Below, piece after piece: positions 43,101 through 55,256 of a DNA stretch of 64,000 bases. The stretch's first letter is position 1; each line of letters begins with the position of its first letter. The stretch lies in contig OW799233.1 of NCBI GenBank assembly GCA_941918925.1, positions 131,030,833 through 131,094,832 on the forward strand. The letters run 5' to 3'. The notes beneath the pieces were generated by a model. That model was given only the letters and a program-made list of their open reading frames with translations. It ran no database searches and was not told the origin of the DNA. The translations under genes and the position numbers were made by a program. Origin of the DNA: Phyto melanocephala. Taxonomy: Eukaryota > Arthropoda > Insecta > Diptera > Rhinophoridae.

Positions 43101-46100
43101 AATGGAGAAAAAAAATGTTTTTCGTGCAAAATTCGTAATATTTTTTAATTTAAAAATTAAATTAAAAAAAATATAAAACAAATATTCAACATTTTGCACT
43201 TTTTTCTTAGAGCATTAAAATCAATATATCCCACATAGTTTTATTTAATGGAGGATTTTGCTGCTGATCAGTGTAATTTGTACCCAAGAAAATTGAGCGT
43301 TTTTAATATTTGTAGTTATTGTTTTGAACGTTAATAAAATTTGTTTAGGTTTATTTATTTGAAGTTTTTATTGAAATTACCCTCCAGCTATAGACCAATT
43401 AGTATTCTAAGCCTATTAGATAAGGTGTTCGAGAAAATTATTCACACCAGGATTTTAGATTTTTCAAATTACAATAATATTATAAATCAAGAACAATTTG
43501 GTTTTCGAAAAGAGCACTCCACTGTACATCAACTTAATAGAGTTGTAAACTTTATTGAATGTAATAAAAGTAATCGGAAAAGTACTGGAGTAGTTTTTCT
43601 TGATATCGAAAAAGCTTTTGACTCAATCTGGCATGATGGACTAGTGTATAAATTAAATACGTTGCATTTTCCAAATTATCTACAAAAACTTATCAAAAGC
43701 TTTTTAGATAAACGTACGTTTGTTGTATCTGTCAATAACAAATTTTCTAGTGAAAGGCAAATACCTGCGGGCTTGCCACAAGGATCAGTATTATCCCCTA
43801 CACTATACTCGATATATACATCCGATGTTACTCTAAGAAGAGACCATGATGCGGCTTTTTACGCGGATGATAGCGAATTTATTTGTTGCGGTAAAGTGTC
43901 GAATGCGATAATTAGGAGAATGGAAAATAATCTTAAATTAATTCGTAAATACTATGACAAATGGAAAATAAAAGTCAATGACGATAAAACTCAAGCAATT
44001 ATATTTCCATTCAACAAATCGCGAAAACGCTTTCCTACTAGATATTTATCGTCTAGGGGAACAATAATTCCATTGAGGAACGAAATTAAATATTTAGGAG
44101 TTATCCTTGACAAAAAACTTTTATTTAAACAGCATGTTAATTACATTTGCGAGAAGGCAATTAAGTGTAGCCGTGCCTTATACCCCTTAATTAGCCGAAG
44201 ATCTAAACTTAATATAAAGAACAAGGTACTTATTTACAAAATGTGTATTCGACCGTTTATGACCTATGGTTGTCAAATCTGGTCACAAAAGGCTGCTAAA
44301 ACGCATACAAAAAAATTGCAAATCATTCAAAATAAAAACTTGAAAATAATACACAATCTACCTTTTAGATATCCAACTTATCTTCTACATAGAAACTTTA
44401 ACTTTAAAATGTTTAATTCATTGACAAGGGAACTAACGCTGTCATTTAATGAAAAATGCAGAAGGTCAAATTTTGAAATAATAAGAAATTTGCTGAACAA
44501 CCACTGAGGGTCTTTTGTTTAAAAGACACATTTCAGTGATTGTTCTAAAATCCCTTATGACTTCTAAGTTGATACGAGGTTTTTTATGAACAACTTTTCC
44601 TTTAAACTGTGATATTAGTAGTTTCTTTATTTAATTAATCAGATGTTAATTGTTGTAATACTATATGTAAATTCTCATAACTCTGTTAACGATATTGATA
44701 AAATTAATAAGTTTTAATAAATAAATATATTAAAAAAAAAAAAAAAAGTTTTTATTGTTATTTTTGTATTGTAAATAGTTAATTTAAAGCCATAATATAT
44801 TGACAAAATAAGTATTTTGTGTTCAGAAATACGAATAGAATTACATTTTGCTTTGTTGGGCAGCGTGTGCCTAAACTTACATCTATCATTATATATATGT
44901 ATATTATGAAGTCTACAATTAATATTTTGATGTGTTGTAAACGGAATGACAAAACGAATATACTCCCACACTATTATACCCTTCACCTGTGGTGTACAAG
45001 GGTATACATATATAGCTTTGTCATTCCGTTTGTAATTTTTACAATTTTCATTTCCGACCCCATAAAGTATATATTTTCTGAAAGCTTATGAATAGAGGAG
45101 TCGATTTAGCCCTGACCGTCTGTCCGTGTGTTGGTTGAAATCAACTTTTAGAAGCAACTATATGTTCCTCAAATCTGTGTATGGTATCAATCTTTTGGAA
45201 ATATCCAAGAATGAATCGCTATTGAAATTCAGCACAATGGCCCCATAACTTTCTGAGATATGAGCAAAAAACCACGACCACCTCGTTTTTTTCACAATTA
45301 CAATTTTTAAAAAAAAATTTTTTTTAATTTTTTTAAAAAATTTTTAAATTTTTTTTTTTAATTTTTTTATTGTTTTTTTTTTTTGGTTTTAAATACATAT
45401 TTTTTTTTTTGTAATTTTTTTTTTGGAAACGTACATACGTAAACTCAATTTATAATTCTGCAATGGTATGTTTTGTATATGTATGGCCGTATTTCATATG
45501 CGATGAATGGTGATACAAACAATTGTTATTGCATGACTACACGTTGTGAAGGGTATATAAGATTCGGCACGGCCGAATATAGCACTGTTACTTGTTTTAT
45601 TTTATTTTTGGTTGTGAATAAAAAAATTTTACATTTTGAACTTAAAGTTTTTTTTTTTTAAACATATATCAAGAAACTTCATTGCCCAAAAGCGCTTCAT
45701 GCATCGCTTACTTAGTTTTTAACTGCTTCAAAAAGCACTTGTAAAAGGCATGATTTTATGTGATGTCCCATTCCGTTGGTATGTATTTATTATTTCATCT
45801 CTACTACTAAAATAATAACCAGCACAGTATATTAATTCTTGTTCTATGAAAATGTGAAATTAAAAGTTTTTGTGTGTCATATGTTTTCACTATACCCTTT
45901 GCTGTACAACAACTTTTCAATTCACAATTTCATAGAATTAAAATTCAGCCCCAGAAGACATACTTGGTTTCACTTTCTAATGCAAACGTTTTTAGCATTT
46001 TTATGTACGCAATACAGTTGGCCAAAAAAAGTCAACACTGCTTAAAAAATTTTAAATATTTTTTGCTCGACATTTATTCTTAAAAGTTCTTTGAAATGGC

Positions 46101-49100
46101 GATGCTGCCATTAAAACTGCACCGGTGCGAGGGGGGTTTAAATAAAAGCCGATTGAAAGACATCACAAATACTCATAACGGCCCAGTAAAATAAATTAAA
46201 AAAAAATATTTTCCATGATTTTTCAGTTATTTTAAAGCACACCATTTATGACAAGTTATTTCACATTTAGAATGACAATTATAAATCGTTCACTTTCCAA
46301 AAATAATAAATGATGAATTAAGTATTCGGCATTGTTTTATAAAAGTAGCTCATTTTGGATTATAATCGTTTAATAATTTTTAGTATAAGTAGAAAACAGA
46401 AATGCGTTATATCTCAAAATTTTCTGTCGTTTAATTTTTTTTTGCTTGCTTGTTTGCAAATTTTTTTTTTTTTACTTCAAGGTTTTAAATATTGTCGGCT
46501 AACTCCTTTTCAGCAAATTTTACAGGAGAGCCAAAAAACTTCTGATATTTCATATTTGTAGCTTGAGAGGAAAACCAAAAATATTGTTGGTTTATTTCAT
46601 GGTATTCTTCATGTATGACTTTAATTTACAAAAATAAAAAAAAAAAAAAACAATTAAGAGTTAGTAGTAAACACTGAACTAATAATGTACTGGATTTAGC
46701 AGTTTTTCTTACAAAAATTTTTCTACGAGGGGATTTAGCAGTTTTTCTTATCAAATCTTTTTCACACTTCAAGACTTAAATTAAAAAAAAACTACGACGA
46801 GGCGTATCATTCTCTACCACACGGCATCAAAATCTGAATTTACTTAAAAAGTGGATTTAGCAGGTTTGCATATTAATCCGACGATGTGCTTCCACAATCA
46901 TAAGCAACTTTTAAAATTATCAATAGTATATTGAACAACATTTTAATAAAAATTTCCATTTATGAACCTTTAATGAATTTAACAACTGATTATGAATATG
47001 CGCGTACACAGCAAAAATATTGTCAAAATATTTATTGAAAAACATTTGCCTAAAATGAATTCTATTAATTTTTTATTTGATTAGTGGCTTAAATAAAATT
47101 GTATTAAGAAAGTAACTGATGTTTTTCTAAATATTTTTTTTTTAATTTAAAAATATGACAGATCCTAATTCAAATAAAATATTATTATTTTATTATTAGT
47201 CTGTTTATTTATGTCTTAAATCAAAAATTTATTTTTTTTTTTCTGTGTAATGTTTAAACATTTTAATACAGTACACATTTATTTTTTTATGTTTTTATTA
47301 TTAAAACACTTAAGAACATTAAAAATGTTATTAACTTTTTATATGTATTTACTTTTACTATTTTTATTCCACTTTTAAACTTCACAAACCGTCGCGTCGC
47401 TTAAGCACACATTTGACTTTTTTTTTAACTTTGCGTTTTAATAAAAATTTACCTGCGGACTATCCAACGCCAAACCGAATAATGGATTATTGGGAACATA
47501 TCCCGTTTCAGGTTCCACAGGACCTCCATTTGAGACATCGCACGATATGTACATAGCTCCACCCTCTTGATCTTCCAGGGAATCTGCGTAATAAATGAAC
47601 ACAAAGAATAAAGGTGAAACATTTTTATAATAAAAATTAAATAATATTGAGGCTGCATGTGAATGGAAAGTGTAAAGCATCCCTTAAATCAAAGTTAACT
47701 CCACTTTTTGAGATGAAACTCTCTTGAATTCATCATCAGGTGTTTTGCTTTTTTAGTGGTAATTTATTTGAGTGGACGCAGTTCAGTTATGGGAAATATA
47801 AATATTACTCCTTTAAATTTATTAAATTTCTCTTAATAAAAGTCTTGCACAAATTCTTAGAAATTTACAATAGAATTATTTCATAACACTGGTCGACAAA
47901 CAAAGTTATGGTTTTACAAAATTTGTTACTCAGTGTTGACACAGTGGCAACTAAAATTGATAAAGTTTTTGTTGGAAAGAGAGAGAGAGAAAGAGAGGTA
48001 CTTAATTGAATGTACCTGTGATTGTCTGTTATTTTTATATTTTCGCTATGAATTTAGAATATGCAGTCTGAACATGAATGGAACTTTAAAACTAATTTAA
48101 AATTTTTTTTTAAATTTTTATCACATGTATTGACAATGGCTTATGTAGGTAACTTTGATATATTTATACACGTATTAATGAATTTCTTAGCTTATAAATT
48201 CTGTGGGAAAAAGCAAAAACTGCTTTAGTCGACATAAGCTTAAACTCAGATAAACACATCATTTCAATCCCAGAATTCAAAACTTCCCCCTGGCAACCTT
48301 TCAACTATTTCAGACAACTAACAGGAGTTATAGCGTAAAAACGTTTTGCCTTTTTCAACTTATTTTAACTTATAATTTAGCCAAATATACTAAAATTGAT
48401 ATGATCTTTAATTCATTAATATTTTAGCTCAAAAATCAAATAAAAATCTTTATTTTAAAGGGAATACATTTTTAAAAATCAACTTAAGTTGTTAAAAGCG
48501 CTGTCCTAAAAAGCTATAAAAACAGAAATAAGCAGTTTAACCTTATTGTCACAAAATTATTTTCTTTGAGTTATCTTTGTATTTCTAGGCATTGAGTTTT
48601 TAAGATTATAAAGTGTAAATCTGTGCTATTCTATCAAAACTCTAAAATAATAACGGTATTCAATGTTACACTTCTTTTGTTTTTATACCCATCACAGAGA
48701 GTGTAAGGGTATATATGTATATGTATGTAGGTTTGTCATACCGTGTGAAATTTCTATAAAATTTGTTTGCGACCCTATAAAGTATATATTTTCTGAAAGC
48801 TTATGATTAGGGAAGGCGATTGAACAATGTCCGTCTGTCCGTGGGTATGTTGAAATCAGTTTTTTTAAGCCCCCCAACATCGCTTAGACCCGTTTGTGAT
48901 ATCATAATGTCAGAAATATTTTGGAGCAGATTGCTATTGAAAATCAGAAATCAGTTCATAAACAACTGAGATATGAAGAAAGAAGCAAGACTACCTTGTT
49001 TTTTCATAACACATTCATACAAACATATACCACGTTTGTTAGAACGAAGATGGTTTCGAAAACCGGCTAAAGCAGAAAACAAGTTTTTCTTATTTTTTTT

Positions 49101-50679
49101 TAATATTTACACATACCTACTTACATTAATTTATTTTATAATTATATAATGGGATGTTTTTATGCGGATAAAATCATTATGAAGAATAGAAAAACTTTTA
49201 TACGTATTTCATGTTAATGAGAATCAAATTGTGTACAAAATTTAACCCCCATAATAAACGAATAAAAGGGTTTGACCCGTGGAATAAAGTAAACTATTCA
49301 AATGTTAAAATCCAAGATGGCGTCCTAGACAAAGTGATGAATAATTGTTTTGTTATTCCCATCAATAGGGGTATTCAATGAAATTGCTTGACTAGTCGAA
49401 TACAGTAATCTATATAGAAATTCAAAATCAAATATGGCGTTGAATATAATAAATGAAAATGGCGTATAACATTAAACTTGAATTCTATGCTAAATCAGCT
49501 ACTACACAGCATGTTGTCTTAATAAATTTGTATCCATATGTAATTCTTTATGTCTGTCAAAACTGTTATTTAACAGTCAATCGCCACTTACTGTTGTTTA
49601 GCAGCAGAGATTTCTGCAAATATCTAATATTAGGTGGCTTGTTAGAACAAAATAGAACACGCTCTAATTAAAATATTATCACATGGCTTAGCACATGTGT
49701 TTTTCAGAATCATTATTTCAATGCTTACACCACGACATGTACGTATTTAGCAGTGAGAAATTTTACAAGTCAAATGTAAAAAACATGTCATGTATTAACT
49801 GCTTAAGTAACGCTGTTGTCACTATACCTATGTAAAAGGTGGTGAAGGGAATTAGCAAATATTAAATATAATAAATATACTAAAGCCTTTTTACGTTAGT
49901 TTTTTTTTGCCGAAAGACTTTGTTTAAGAAATAAAAAATATATATCTGTTCCCTTTGCAGCAGACAACATTGCTCCACCAAAAAATAAACAGAAAAACGT
50001 AAATTTCTACAACTATTTTTAGTTAAGTTGTTAGTTTAAAAGTTTAGAGTTTATAGATCAATTAAAACATAAAATATAACAAAAAATGAAAATAAGATGT
50101 CATTAGCTGTTTTAATTAAAAATACAGAAATTGTTTTATTTTGCTCCATATTAAAGATCCATTTGCTGAATTTAAACAAAACAAAATAGTAAAAATTTTT
50201 GGTAAATTAATATTTTCCACACATAAGTTAATTGTTTATTTTTTACTTTTCATTTAACAAATCGTCACTATCAGCGACAGAAATTAACGTTTAAAACCAC
50301 TGTACAAGATTTGTAACTCCTCCCATTTCGTTATAACAGTGTTATGCACGGCACAAACATATACATACATACTTATTTAGCTGTTTGCTTGCGATATGTT
50401 TGTGTGTATATACATGCATTTGTATTTAGTGGTTGGTTGTATATTTATTTATTAGGGTGACAAAATTTCCGTGAATCTCAGGGATGCTTTTAACTAACAC
50501 ACACACACAGATGCATGCAAATGAAAACAATAAGTTGCATTCCAATTAACACTGCCCTTAAAACAATTGATTGAATATTAAATAATTAAATTTTAATTTA
50601 TGTATAGTTTAAATTGTACCTATATTAACTTACCCAGAATTATTTTCAAGAGTTTGGAACTTTTATATAGCAATCCCAT
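37135..50679 (-). CDS. gl: glass: five-zinc-finger photoreceptor transcription factor
   Basis: Five coding exons on the minus strand: 50679-50634, 47583-47453, 39485-38721, 38620-37845 and 37213-37135, giving 598 aa; all borders are GT-AG and phases agree. The N terminus [11 protein letters not shown] and [20 protein letters not shown] match Drosophila Glass, as do [20 protein letters not shown] and [20 protein letters not shown]. Five C2H2 fingers start at about residues 455, 483, 511, 539 and 567 with TGEKP-type linkers; the last is split by intron 4. Glass binds DNA and commits cells to photoreceptor fate. Introns 1 (3.05 kb) and 2 (7.97 kb) hold many transposons. The donor of intron 4 contains a TAA in frame, so retention would give a 573-aa protein without a complete fifth finger. 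Confidence 0.96.
37368..37650 (+). pseudogene. Mariner-like transposase relic (N-terminal part) in glass intron 4
   Basis: From an ATG at about 37470 the frame reads MKNLTKEQ, a stop, then [20 protein letters not shown] and [15 protein letters not shown]. This is the helix-turn-helix start of a mariner-type transposase. It is preceded by GGTGTCTCAGTAATAATGCA, which may be an element end. Confidence 0.7.
39582..39952. mobile_element. Helitron-like non-autonomous element
   Basis: Starts TCCTACTAATATAATAAATG after an A and ends GCGGGCACAAGCTAG before a T. The TC start, CTAG end and A/T insertion context are those of Helitrons. Internal phrases (CTGAACGGAATTAAATGAAA, CATAGGCTACTTTTTATC, AGACGAAGTCGCGGGCA) match a short element family widespread in insects as I remember it. 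Lies in glass intron 2, about 100 bp from exon 3. Confidence 0.55.
40425..40760 (+). pseudogene. Mariner-like transposase relic (catalytic part)
   Basis: The plus strand reads LWTGGIIEP, then FF and, in another frame, [20 protein letters not shown], the second catalytic Asp region of mariner transposases. Stops and frameshifts break it. Lies in glass intron 2. Confidence 0.65.
41246..41379. repeat. Diverged hairpin MITE
   Basis: AGGGGCTAAATTGCGGCATT at the left pairs imperfectly with AAGCCGTAATTTGCCCCC at the right; the arms are about 45 bp at roughly 75 percent. No coding capacity. Confidence 0.55.
41590..42560 (-). pseudogene. Tc1-like transposase relic
   Basis: On the minus strand pieces in several frames read [20 protein letters not shown] (DNA-binding region), [13 protein letters not shown] (typical Tc1 DESKF..F motif with the first catalytic Asp) and FYHDND (second Asp region). 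Many stops and shifts break it. Lies in glass intron 2. Confidence 0.7.
43374..44507 (+). pseudogene. Truncated LINE reverse transcriptase
   Basis: 377 codons remain open to the TGA at 44507. Visible motifs: [59 protein letters not shown] and FYADDS (catalytic Asp pair near residue 165 of the remaining part), then KYLGVILD and YGCQIWS. These are Jockey-clade features. The endonuclease and the start of the RT are missing, so it cannot move by itself. The clean remaining frame shows that it is young. Confidence 0.9.
43374..44745 (+). mobile_element. 5'-truncated Jockey-type LINE with 12-bp target duplication
   Basis: A 1,372-bp insertion flanked by the exact 12-bp repeat AAGTTTTTATTG (43362-43373 and 44746-44757). 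It starts inside the reverse transcriptase and ends in a poly(A) run (44732-44745). Truncated start, 3' tail and exact duplication are the signs of target-primed insertion of a non-LTR element. Lies in glass intron 2, opposite to the gene. Confidence 0.92.
44974..45604 (+). repeat. TATACCC-type dispersed repeat, long copy
   Basis: Starts TATACCCTTCACCTGTGGTG, passes GACCCCATAAAGTATATATT, GAATAGAGGAGTCGATT, CCGTCTGTCCGTGTGTTGG and GAGATATGAGCAAAAAACCA, then an A/T-homopolymer stretch, and ends GAAGGGTATATAAG, hairpin TTCGGC-ACG-GCCGAA, TATAGCACTGTTACTTG. It is very similar to 60392-61127. Lies in glass intron 2. Class unsettled. Confidence 0.8.
45605..47452. other. Remainder of glass intron 2
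   Basis: AT-rich intron. Near 46014 CAGTTGGCCAAAAAAAGTCA resembles a Tc1-type end. GGATTTAGCAG recurs three times between 46690 and 46862. No gene seen. Confidence 0.4.
48684..49075 (+). repeat. TATACCC-type dispersed repeat, variant copy
   Basis: Shares the ATAAAGTATATATTTTCTGA, CCGTCTGTCCG and AACAACTGAGATATGA modules with the copy at 63271 rather than that at 44974. It ends with CGAAGATGGTTTCGAAAACCGG, another stem-loop of the GAAA type. Lies in glass intron 1. Confidence 0.7.
49235..49470 (-). repeat. Inverted relative of the repeat at 16690
   Basis: The minus strand reads GACGCCATCTTGGATTTTAA and ATAGTTTACTTTATTCC, matching the modules in hmw intron 1. Confidence 0.45.
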
Positions 50680-50756
50680 GACATGACTCCTTTAGCAGGT
50701 TGCTTTTGTTTTTGTTGTTGTTTTTTATATACAATTTGACGTTTTCTACGTTTCAT
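50646..50756 (-). other. Upstream ORF overlapping the glass start
   Basis: An ATG at 50756 opens 36 codons (MKRRKRQIVY..) that end at TGA 50648-50646, overlapping the first 34 bases of the glass coding region in another frame. A second ATG of the same frame sits five bases before the glass ATG (ATGTCATGG). If the mRNA starts upstream of 50756 this would lower glass translation. The real 5' end of the mRNA is not visible here. Confidence 0.5.
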
Positions 50757-52210
50757 AATTTCTTATTTGTGTGTTACTAAAAGTAAATAAAATATTTTTT
50801 ATTGAAAAATTTAGTAAAAACTGACATATTCACCAAAAGTCTTAAGTGTCGTATTGTCTTAATGTCATGATTTTCAAAAAAAAAAACATTTAAACTAATG
50901 AAAAGTATTGTATTGTCTGTTATAAATTTTTTTAACCTTTTTAAATTTTTAAAAATGTATGACATTACAACAATACCACACTAAGAACGTTTTGTGAATA
51001 TTTTGAAGTATAAAATTGTATTTATTTTTTCTCGTATTTATAAATAATTTTAAATATATTTAAGATATGTGAAATCATCTTCTATATAAATAAAAATTAA
51101 AAAAATTATGTCCGTTTCTAGGCACATCACCGAGAATAAAAGGGTAAATTTTTTTAATTTCTTTCTTGAAATAATCTATAAACCTCAAGAATAGTTCTTA
51201 CTGATATTTTTTTCTTAAAATTTAAAGTGGTCGTAGCAGCTGCCATACAAAATGAACAGTTTTTGTCTCATATCAAGAGCACTCTAATACCTAGTCTTTA
51301 AAATTCGTGTGGGATATTATAATAATAACTTGCATAGTTGAGCTTCAAATAAGCTGGAAAAGAACAGTAGGCGTGGCCCCTTAAATATATTTTAAAAATA
51401 AATTTTATTACAATAGAAACTATTACATTTTTAATTTTGAAACTTGTATCTTATTTCTCTTACTCCAGACAAAAATAAATACGATCGGATCAGGGGAAGT
51501 GGAACCCCTTGCTTTTCATAAAAATACTTTTTGTGTAACACATTTCAGGAACCAAAAATGTTAAATTTTTTAATTCTGATTTAGACATTTTAAAAAAATT
51601 TGTACAATTTATTCAAATAATTGGAATAGGATCAAATGTGGAGAACAAATATATAATGTGTTATGTGCAGTACTAGAGTTGTTATAGCCTTTAAATTCTA
51701 TATAATTGGTTGCGATATTCGTTTACATTTTCAAGTGCAAAGTCAGAAGGTTTAGAGCTCCGTAGTTCCCCCTTTTAATTTGTTTAATGTCATTTCTAAA
51801 AAACTTAAATCATTATTTTGTATTAACTTAGTATAAGCAACTGTTGCTAATAATTACCTAATCAGAACCAAAAAAGATAAAGATCGGAGAAGGAGGAGTG
51901 ATACCCTCATAAATAGTCAGCAGTAAGTTATAATGATTCTTGAAATACAAATTGTATGACCACAAAAGAAACTTCGATTGCAAGAATTAAACTATATGAT
52001 TGACAATGAAATAGATTGTCTGACAAATGGTGGTAGATAATATTAAAATATATTTCCTAATAAATTCAATGCAAAAGTTTCTTAAGGCCATCAAAGCGGT
52101 ATGGTACAGTACGGCTCTGCTAGTTTTTTATTAAAATTTGATTAAATAAATCAATTGTTCAAAAATATAACATACAAGCTGTCTTAAAATAAAATACTAA
52201 AGGTGTCTCA
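50757..52210. other. Upstream region of glass
   Basis: AT-rich, no gene. It may contain 5' UTR exons and the promoter of glass; no element can be fixed. Confidence 0.4.
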
Positions 52211-52218
52211 GTACGAAT

Positions 52219-52409
52219 CAAGGCGAATTCAATAAGGTGAACTTATAAGGTCAGCTGATCATCAGCTGTTGACTACTTCTAGGGACCACTTGTCAAATTT
52301 TTGTGTATTTTTGACATATCGTTTTGTTTTACACTAACAATATACACGTTTGTATTTGTTCACTTTGTAGTTGTTTTAGGGACGAGTTCACCTTATTGAA
52401 TTCGCCTTG
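52219..52409. repeat. 191-bp MITE with 8-bp target duplication
   Basis: CAAGGCGAATTCAATAAGGT at the left and its complement at the right pair over about 24 bp. Flanks GTACGAAT (52211-52218) and GCACGAAT (52410-52417) match in 7 of 8 bases. An 8-bp duplication points to the hAT or P superfamily. Confidence 0.8.
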
Positions 52410-52464
52410 GCACGAATGAACTTATTCATTAAAAAATATTTCTTGAAATAGTTGTGATCTTTTC

Positions 52465-53010
52465 ATTGGATTAAATGGCCCCCCATGGCTTTAATAAGCC
52501 GACATTATTCTTATCGTGATATTTTTCATAACTTTTGCGGCTATATGTCATCGATGACGCGTTGGATCTCGGGTTTGAGCCCAAGATTTTTTTCTGGCTT
52601 ATTCGCATATTCCCGACATTTCACAAAACCCAAAGAAATAAATCGCACGTATTTAAATCGCATGATCTTGTTGGTCAGTACACATCAGAATTTCTTGACA
52701 AAAATCTATTATGTAAATCGTTAGTGCAATAAATATATAGTTTAATAGAAGGTAGCGCCGTCATGCTGAAACCACATGTCGTCCATGCTCTCCGGTTAAG
52801 GCCACAAGAACTCCGTTATCGTGTTTCTGTAACGAATGCCGTTCAATTTCGGCCTTATCTTCAAAAAAGTAATGCCCAACCACTCGGCCTGATCTTAATC
52901 CACACCAGACAGTAGCTCGTTGTAGGTGCATTTCTTTCTCATAAATTGCATGAGGATTTTCTGAGCCCCAAATTAGACAATTTGTGTATTCACGAATTAT
53001 ACACACTTTT
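52465..53010 (-). pseudogene. Mariner-like transposase relic (C-terminal half)
   Basis: On the minus strand: CLIWGSENPHAIYEKEMHLQ, TVWCGLRSGRVVGHYFFEDK, WFQHDGAT, then in shifted frames a RSCDL-like stretch and LKPEIQRVIDDI before a GGHL-like end. The order is that of a mariner transposase from the first catalytic region to the C terminus, broken by stops and shifts. Confidence 0.7.
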
Positions 53011-53500
53011 AAATCGAATCAAATGCAATTCACTTTTAACGTGTACATTGCAAAATATAAAAAATGGTCACTGCAATTCTATAAAAAACCAGCCAAATCC
53101 GTTTAAAAGCAGCAAGGTTATTTTTAAATATATAAACAAAGCTTAAAAAATCCACAACATTATTCACTATATGCGTGTCTTTATCTATCTGTGGACTTTC
53201 GGCAAAACAACTTAATTTTTCAGTTCACGTAGTTATAAAAGTTACGACACATTTTTTGCATTGTTTTTTTATGTAAAAATCTTTAAGAGATTAAAAATAG
53301 TTTACTACATATATTTATTCATTATATTTTTTTTAATTCATCATTGTTTTTCAGCTTTCCTGAAAAATATTAATTAAAGCCTTTTATCAAAAGTCGACTA
53401 CGCATTTAATGCTTATAAGTTCACATTAATTGGCGTCTTGCTACGACCACAACAAAAACAATCAGCTTGAATTAAATACTTTTTTTTATTCGTCTGAAAT

Positions 53501-54058
53501 ATATATTAATGTTTTATTCGAACTTTTCTATATATTAAATTTTAATGTGAATCATTTTTATTTTGGCTTAAGTTCATTTTATCTATTATTTATTTTTATA
53601 ATAATTCAAATTAAATTAAATAACAATAATTTTTAGGAATATTCTTTTGTTATTAAAATTTGTTATCTTTTTTACTTCACCTATCAAATGACATTTTTTA
53701 TTCAACATGTTCTTATTTTTTTTTTTTTATATTCGAAATACATTTACGTTATGCTTTCAATATCCATCCTTTTGCTGAAATTTTTGAAAGCAAGGTTGTA
53801 TTTTAATTTTCCACTTTTACAAGTCCATATAGGTTATAGACACTGAACAATGAGTTCTGAATATCATTAACACCGTGCCATGTGTGTTATAGTTAGTTAT
53901 ATATTAATATTTTATTCGAACTTTTCTATATATTAAATTTTAATGTGAATCAAAAGAATATTCTTAAAAATGATTGCAATTTAATTAAATTAAATAATTT
54001 AAATAATAGAATAAATGAACTTAAGCCAAAATAAAGATGATTCATATTAAAATTTAAC
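53501..54058. repeat. Rearranged copy of the foldback element at 21152
   Basis: Left arm 53501-53640 (TTTATTCGAACTTTTCTATA, GGCTTAAG), the TTTACTTCACCTATCAAATG stretch, about 170 unrelated bases, a second start of the left arm (53901-53953) and a right arm (53956-54058). The hammerhead-like module is absent here. Confidence 0.6.
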
Positions 54059-54774
54059 TTTTTTGAAATATGTATTTGAAAATTCATAATGTGTTTTTTT
54101 GTTAAAAGGCCATATTAATTTTTAAAATTTCTGCTTTAATTGGAAAGGTTGAACTTTTTTTGCTTAGGAAAATTATTGTTATTTAATATACCTATGCTCT
54201 TTTTCTTATTCTTAAAAAAAAATTCTAAGTCACTTTCTATAATAATTATTTTTATATTGAACGCGGTGTCTCCACATAGCAATTTTTATCACTATGCATA
54301 AGCAAAAACATTGACAGAATAATGGTACTTTATTGCTATATAATGTATATTTTCATTGGGTGGCAAACACGACACAAGTAATTTATTAATAAGATTTATT
54401 TTGTTTAACTTTTATTGTCTTTTTGGAACATCTCGCTCTAAATTATTATTATAATCAGTAAAATTATTTTAATTTTCCTTTTTTTTCTGTAAAGAAAACA
54501 AAAAAATTCAAAGAAAATACAACGATTTTGACAGCTTATTGCGGCAAAAATTTCTCAATCAATCAGCAAAGTATTAAATTGCTACAAATGGCAATTTGCG
54601 GTCTACACGTCGCAATTTCTATAGATGCAATAAAATTTGACAATTGCGGCAATAAATATTGCGACGTCGAGACCTCGGCTGGAAGATTATAAGTATTTTT
54701 TTTTTGTTTTGGTGTAAAATTCTTTTGTATGGCAAAATGTTTTTGAAGCTTGTTTGATTTTTGTTATTAGTATA

Positions 54775-54985
54775 GTAAAGGGTGTTTTTTTAAGCCCGAT
54801 AGAACTTGAAATTGTAAAAAATAACACAAAAAATTAAATTGTAATCAAAATTTTTTTTTTATTCGAAACATCAATACGTGACATTAACATTTGAAAATGA
54901 TTTCGGGCATATGGGCACCGCGGCTGTTCTTGACGAAGCGCATTCTGGACGTCCAATTTTGGGCCTCTTTTAAGCGTTTTCCTAT
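54775..54985 (+). repeat. Probable mariner-type element fragment
   Basis: GGGTGTTTTTTTAAGCCCGA looks like an element end. The stretch GGGCATATGGGCACCGCGGC is GC-rich beside AT-rich flanks and recalls non-coding parts of mariner-type elements of flies. Weak call. Confidence 0.35.
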
Positions 54986-55256
54986 TTTGTTATATAACAA
55001 AATAAAACATTTTGTTTAAGAGTTATAGTTAGCTTAGCAGCCTCACATTCAAGTTTTGTTTTTCAGGTTACCATACATTCACACTTTTCGAATTAGAAAT
55101 TGTCTTGATCATAATTTTTTCATTCAAGTCGTGAGTCAACTTGATGGCCACGCTGATTACAGTTCTTTTTCATAAATTATCCTTTTCTATGTGTCTGCTT
55201 GTACAAAAATTTTGCCGCAAATAATTTTAACTTAATTTTCGTATATTTACAAATAT

